Below are positions 62,176 to 64,000 of a stretch of 64,000 nucleotides of DNA, one piece after another. How positions within the stretch are numbered: position 1 is the stretch's first letter; each line of letters opens with the position of its first letter. The notes under the pieces are model-generated. The model ran no database searches. It saw only the letters and a list, made by a program, of their open reading frames with translations, and was not told the origin of the DNA. The stretch lies in contig NZ_CP043318.1 of NCBI RefSeq assembly GCF_001984825.2, forward strand, positions 682,001 through 746,000, written 5' to 3'. Both the position numbers and the translations under genes were made by a program. Origin of the DNA: Enterobacter chengduensis. Its GTDB lineage: Bacteria; Pseudomonadota; Gammaproteobacteria; Enterobacterales; Enterobacteriaceae.

Positions 62176-64000
62176 TTAGCCTTGAGTACTGACGATTTTG
62201 ATTTCGACCATGCCAATCCCGAGCTCGCGCGGTGAATGCCCAAGAATATTCCCTTCATTCGTCGCCTGCGGGTCAGGCGGCACAATCACCAGCGTATTGC
62301 TGCGGGATGGGTTTTCAAAATGCAGCGTGTGCGTGGACACGTCGTTTCCAAGCGTCAGGGTCTGCTCCCGATCGCCCACGCGCACCGGTACGGGCTTGTT
62401 GGCGTTGGGCCCGTACGCTCTGGCCGTGATCACGAGGTCAAATTGTTCCGGCAGGGGATGGGTGTACTCAATTTTCACCTCGTTGCCCAGCTGCGCGTTG
62501 GACCAGCGTCCCCAGGACTCCGGACGCGAGATGCCGCTAAACTGCTTCACCTCTTCGGGCGCGCCGGCCACGTTAAAGATAAAGCTGTCCGCCTTGTAGC
62601 GAATATCGTTATCGACGGTTTTCAGCATGTCGACATTGTGCTGATAGCGCGTGGTGTCAATGACCGTATCGTTAAACGCGGTTTTGCCTTTCCACTGGGC
62701 GCTATCGACGTGCTGCACGGTTTGCTCCCCGCCAAGCTGACCCTGAGAGACGCACCAGTCGGTCGAGAGCGCCAGCGGCTGCGACCAGAGCTGGCCCATT
62801 TTGTAACATCTGTCGACCCAGACGAAATTATCGCGTGGCGCAAAATCGGCCAGCTGATAGCGCAGCGGCGCGGAATACTCGCTTTCCGGCAGCGGCTCAA
62901 CGCGACCCTCCGACACGCGCACCAGCAGCGGCAGACGGAATTTGCTGCCCGAGAAGGCAATCGTGTTTTTATCCCGATCGATGGTGAAATCCTTCATCTC
63001 TTTCGGGAAGTTCCACAGGCGGATGATGTCTGGCTTCCAGCCGAGGATTTTTTCCTTCATGTTGAGGAACACTTCCGACAGGGATTGCCCCGACAGCGTG
63101 CTGCGGCCCAGGCCGATAAAGTTGTCGCCGCCCAGAATGTCGAGCACGGTGGCGCCGTTATCCATGGAGTTGCGTTTGGTGGCGATCGTCTCCTGCTGCG
63201 GCTGGTCGCCGCGCAGGACGAAGAACAGGTTGCTGCGATCCTGCTTGTTGAGCTGGTCCCAGGCGCTGTTTTTCATCGCCAGATGGTCAGACGAGACGAC
63301 GATGACGGTGTTTTTAAACCAGGGCGAGGCTTTGATTTTCTCGACCAGCGCGGCGATATGCTCCTGGCTGCAGGTGACGGCGCTGAAAGACTTGTTGTTT
63401 TTGCCCTCAATCTCATAGCTTTTACGCTTGCAGGTGCGCGAGACAAAACCGTCCGGATGGTGGGTATCCACCGTCAGCGCAAAGAGGGAGAAGCGCTTGC
63501 CCTCGCGGGAAAGTTCTTCGAATTTCTTCCAGGTTTCGTCGAGTACCGTATCGTCATAAAAGCCCCAGTCGTTGCGGTAGCTCGGATCGGCAACCGTCGT
63601 TTTTAACTCTTCTGAGCCATACAGGTGGTCAAAACCGTGGGATTTCAGGAACACGTCTTTTCCGGCGAAGCGCAGGTTTGCGCCCTGCACAAAATAGTTT
63701 TCGTAGCCGGAGTTTTTCAGGATATCGCCGAGGCAAACGTTTTGGGGGAAGAACGTCGACATCGAGGCGGAGGCGTTACCTTCGAAAGGCGCGAACAGCG
63801 GGATGCCGCACTGGGAGGCAACCATCCCGGCAATCGTATAATCCGTACCGGGCAGCTGCATGGTGTGGCTGAAATCGAGCCCTTCATTTTTCAGCGCCCC
63901 CAGGTCTGGCGTCAGGTTAGGGAACGCATCGTTATCAAAGTACGTGCGTTCCAGGCTTTCACCGTAGATATAGACCAGATTGAGCTTCGGGTTGGCGATC
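62176..64000 (-). CDS. opgB: Phosphoglycerol transferase I (OpgB/MdoB), 5' end outside window
   Basis: This inner-membrane enzyme transfers phosphoglycerol from phosphatidylglycerol to periplasmic glucans. The window holds the sulfatase-like periplasmic catalytic domain onward: [34 protein letters not shown] (the reactive threonine region), [13 protein letters not shown] and the C-terminal region specific to OpgB ([19 protein letters not shown]). The frame is open to 64000, so the membrane-anchor N-terminus is missing. It is very close to E. coli OpgB, and the tsr-to-opgB order is conserved. Confidence 0.95.
   Translation of the reverse strand, partial: IANPKLNLVYIYGESLERTYFDNDAFPNLTPDLGALKNEGLDFSHTMQLPGTDYTIAGMVASQCGIPLFAPFEGNASASMSTFFPQNVCLGDILKNSGYENYFVQGANLRFAGKDVFLKSHGFDHLYGSEELKTTVADPSYRNDWGFYDDTVLDETWKKFEELSREGKRFSLFALTVDTHHPDGFVSRTCKRKSYEIEGKNNKSFSAVTCSQEHIAALVEKIKASPWFKNTVIVVSSDHLAMKNSAWDQLNKQDRSNLFFVLRGDQPQQETIATKRNSMDNGATVLDILGGDNFIGLGRSTLSGQSLSEVFLNMKEKILGWKPDIIRLWNFPKEMKDFTIDRDKNTIAFSGSKFRLPLLVRVSEGRVEPLPESEYSAPLRYQLADFAPRDNFVWVDRCYKMGQLWSQPLALSTDWCVSQGQLGGEQTVQHVDSAQWKGKTAFNDTVIDTTRYQHNVDMLKTVDNDIRYKADSFIFNVAGAPEEVKQFSGISRPESWGRWSNAQLGNEVKIEYTHPLPEQFDLVITARAYGPNANKPVPVRVGDREQTLTLGNDVSTHTLHFENPSRSNTLVIVPPDPQATNEGNILGHSPRELGIGMVEIKIVSTQG

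Noticed and set aside
1..64000. CRISPR arrays, tRNA/rRNA genes, insertion sequences, prophage or integrase genes
   Set aside because: I looked for spaced repeats, cloverleaf-like sequences, transposase motifs and integrase signatures and saw none; the only repeats are REP and CCCTCTCCC dyads.

Overview
The window looks like a chromosomal segment of an Enterobacteriaceae member, most like Enterobacter or a close relative. It is GC-rich, its proteins closely resemble E. coli families, and the backbone order yjiR-yjiS ... yjiN ... hsd ... yjiA-yjiX-btsT ... tsr ... opgB follows the E. coli end-of-map region that holds the immigration control region. I recognised no tRNA, rRNA, CRISPR array, IS element or prophage.

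Region 1 (1-11809) is a catabolic and signalling block. A minus-strand operon (YtcJ-type amidohydrolase, DoxX, EntS-like MFS exporter) diverges from a plus-strand run: a YcaC-type cysteine hydrolase, two XapX membrane proteins, a receiver-only protein and an 1860-residue kinase/ATPase/histidine kinase. A convergent FixJ-type response regulator closes the block. The substrate is unknown. Repeats in the divergent promoter are candidate operators.

Region 2 (11992-24257) holds a VOC protein, a DeoR regulator, a ClpP-like peptidase without a Clp ATPase, a RoxA-type ribosomal oxygenase, yjiR/yjiS, a second MocR regulator divergent from an AhpD-like protein, an ABM/ArsR pair, a MarR-HlyD-DUF2955 efflux operon and yjiN.

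Region 3 (24258-32819) is the variable part. It carries an AT-rich islet (an 18-codon ORF, an exported protein and an orphan Hcp) and a type I restriction-modification operon, hsdM-hsdS-hsdR-DUF5655. The hsdS has a single target-recognition domain and is split by one extra base in an A7 tract.

Region 4 (33122-41533) holds a succinate-semialdehyde-type dehydrogenase, yfaZ, a phytase-like esterase, yjiA, yjiX, btsT and a WYL regulator. BtsR-like and CRP-like sites lie upstream of btsT.

Region 5 (41711-52629) is the complete 4-hydroxyphenylacetate pathway: hpaBC (hydroxylase), hpaA, hpaX (uptake), hpaGEDFHI (meta-cleavage to pyruvate and succinic semialdehyde) and divergent hpaR. The dehydrogenase of region 4 could finish the route to succinate.

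Region 6 (52667-64000) holds tsr with a sigma-28 promoter, a GNAT protein, a MarT/FidL-like regulator pair, a four-gene Csu-type chaperone-usher fimbrial operon preceded by EAL and LuxR regulators, and opgB, which is cut by the window edge. Two small dyad repeat families (REP/BIME and a CCCTCTCCC stem-loop) mark many gene boundaries.
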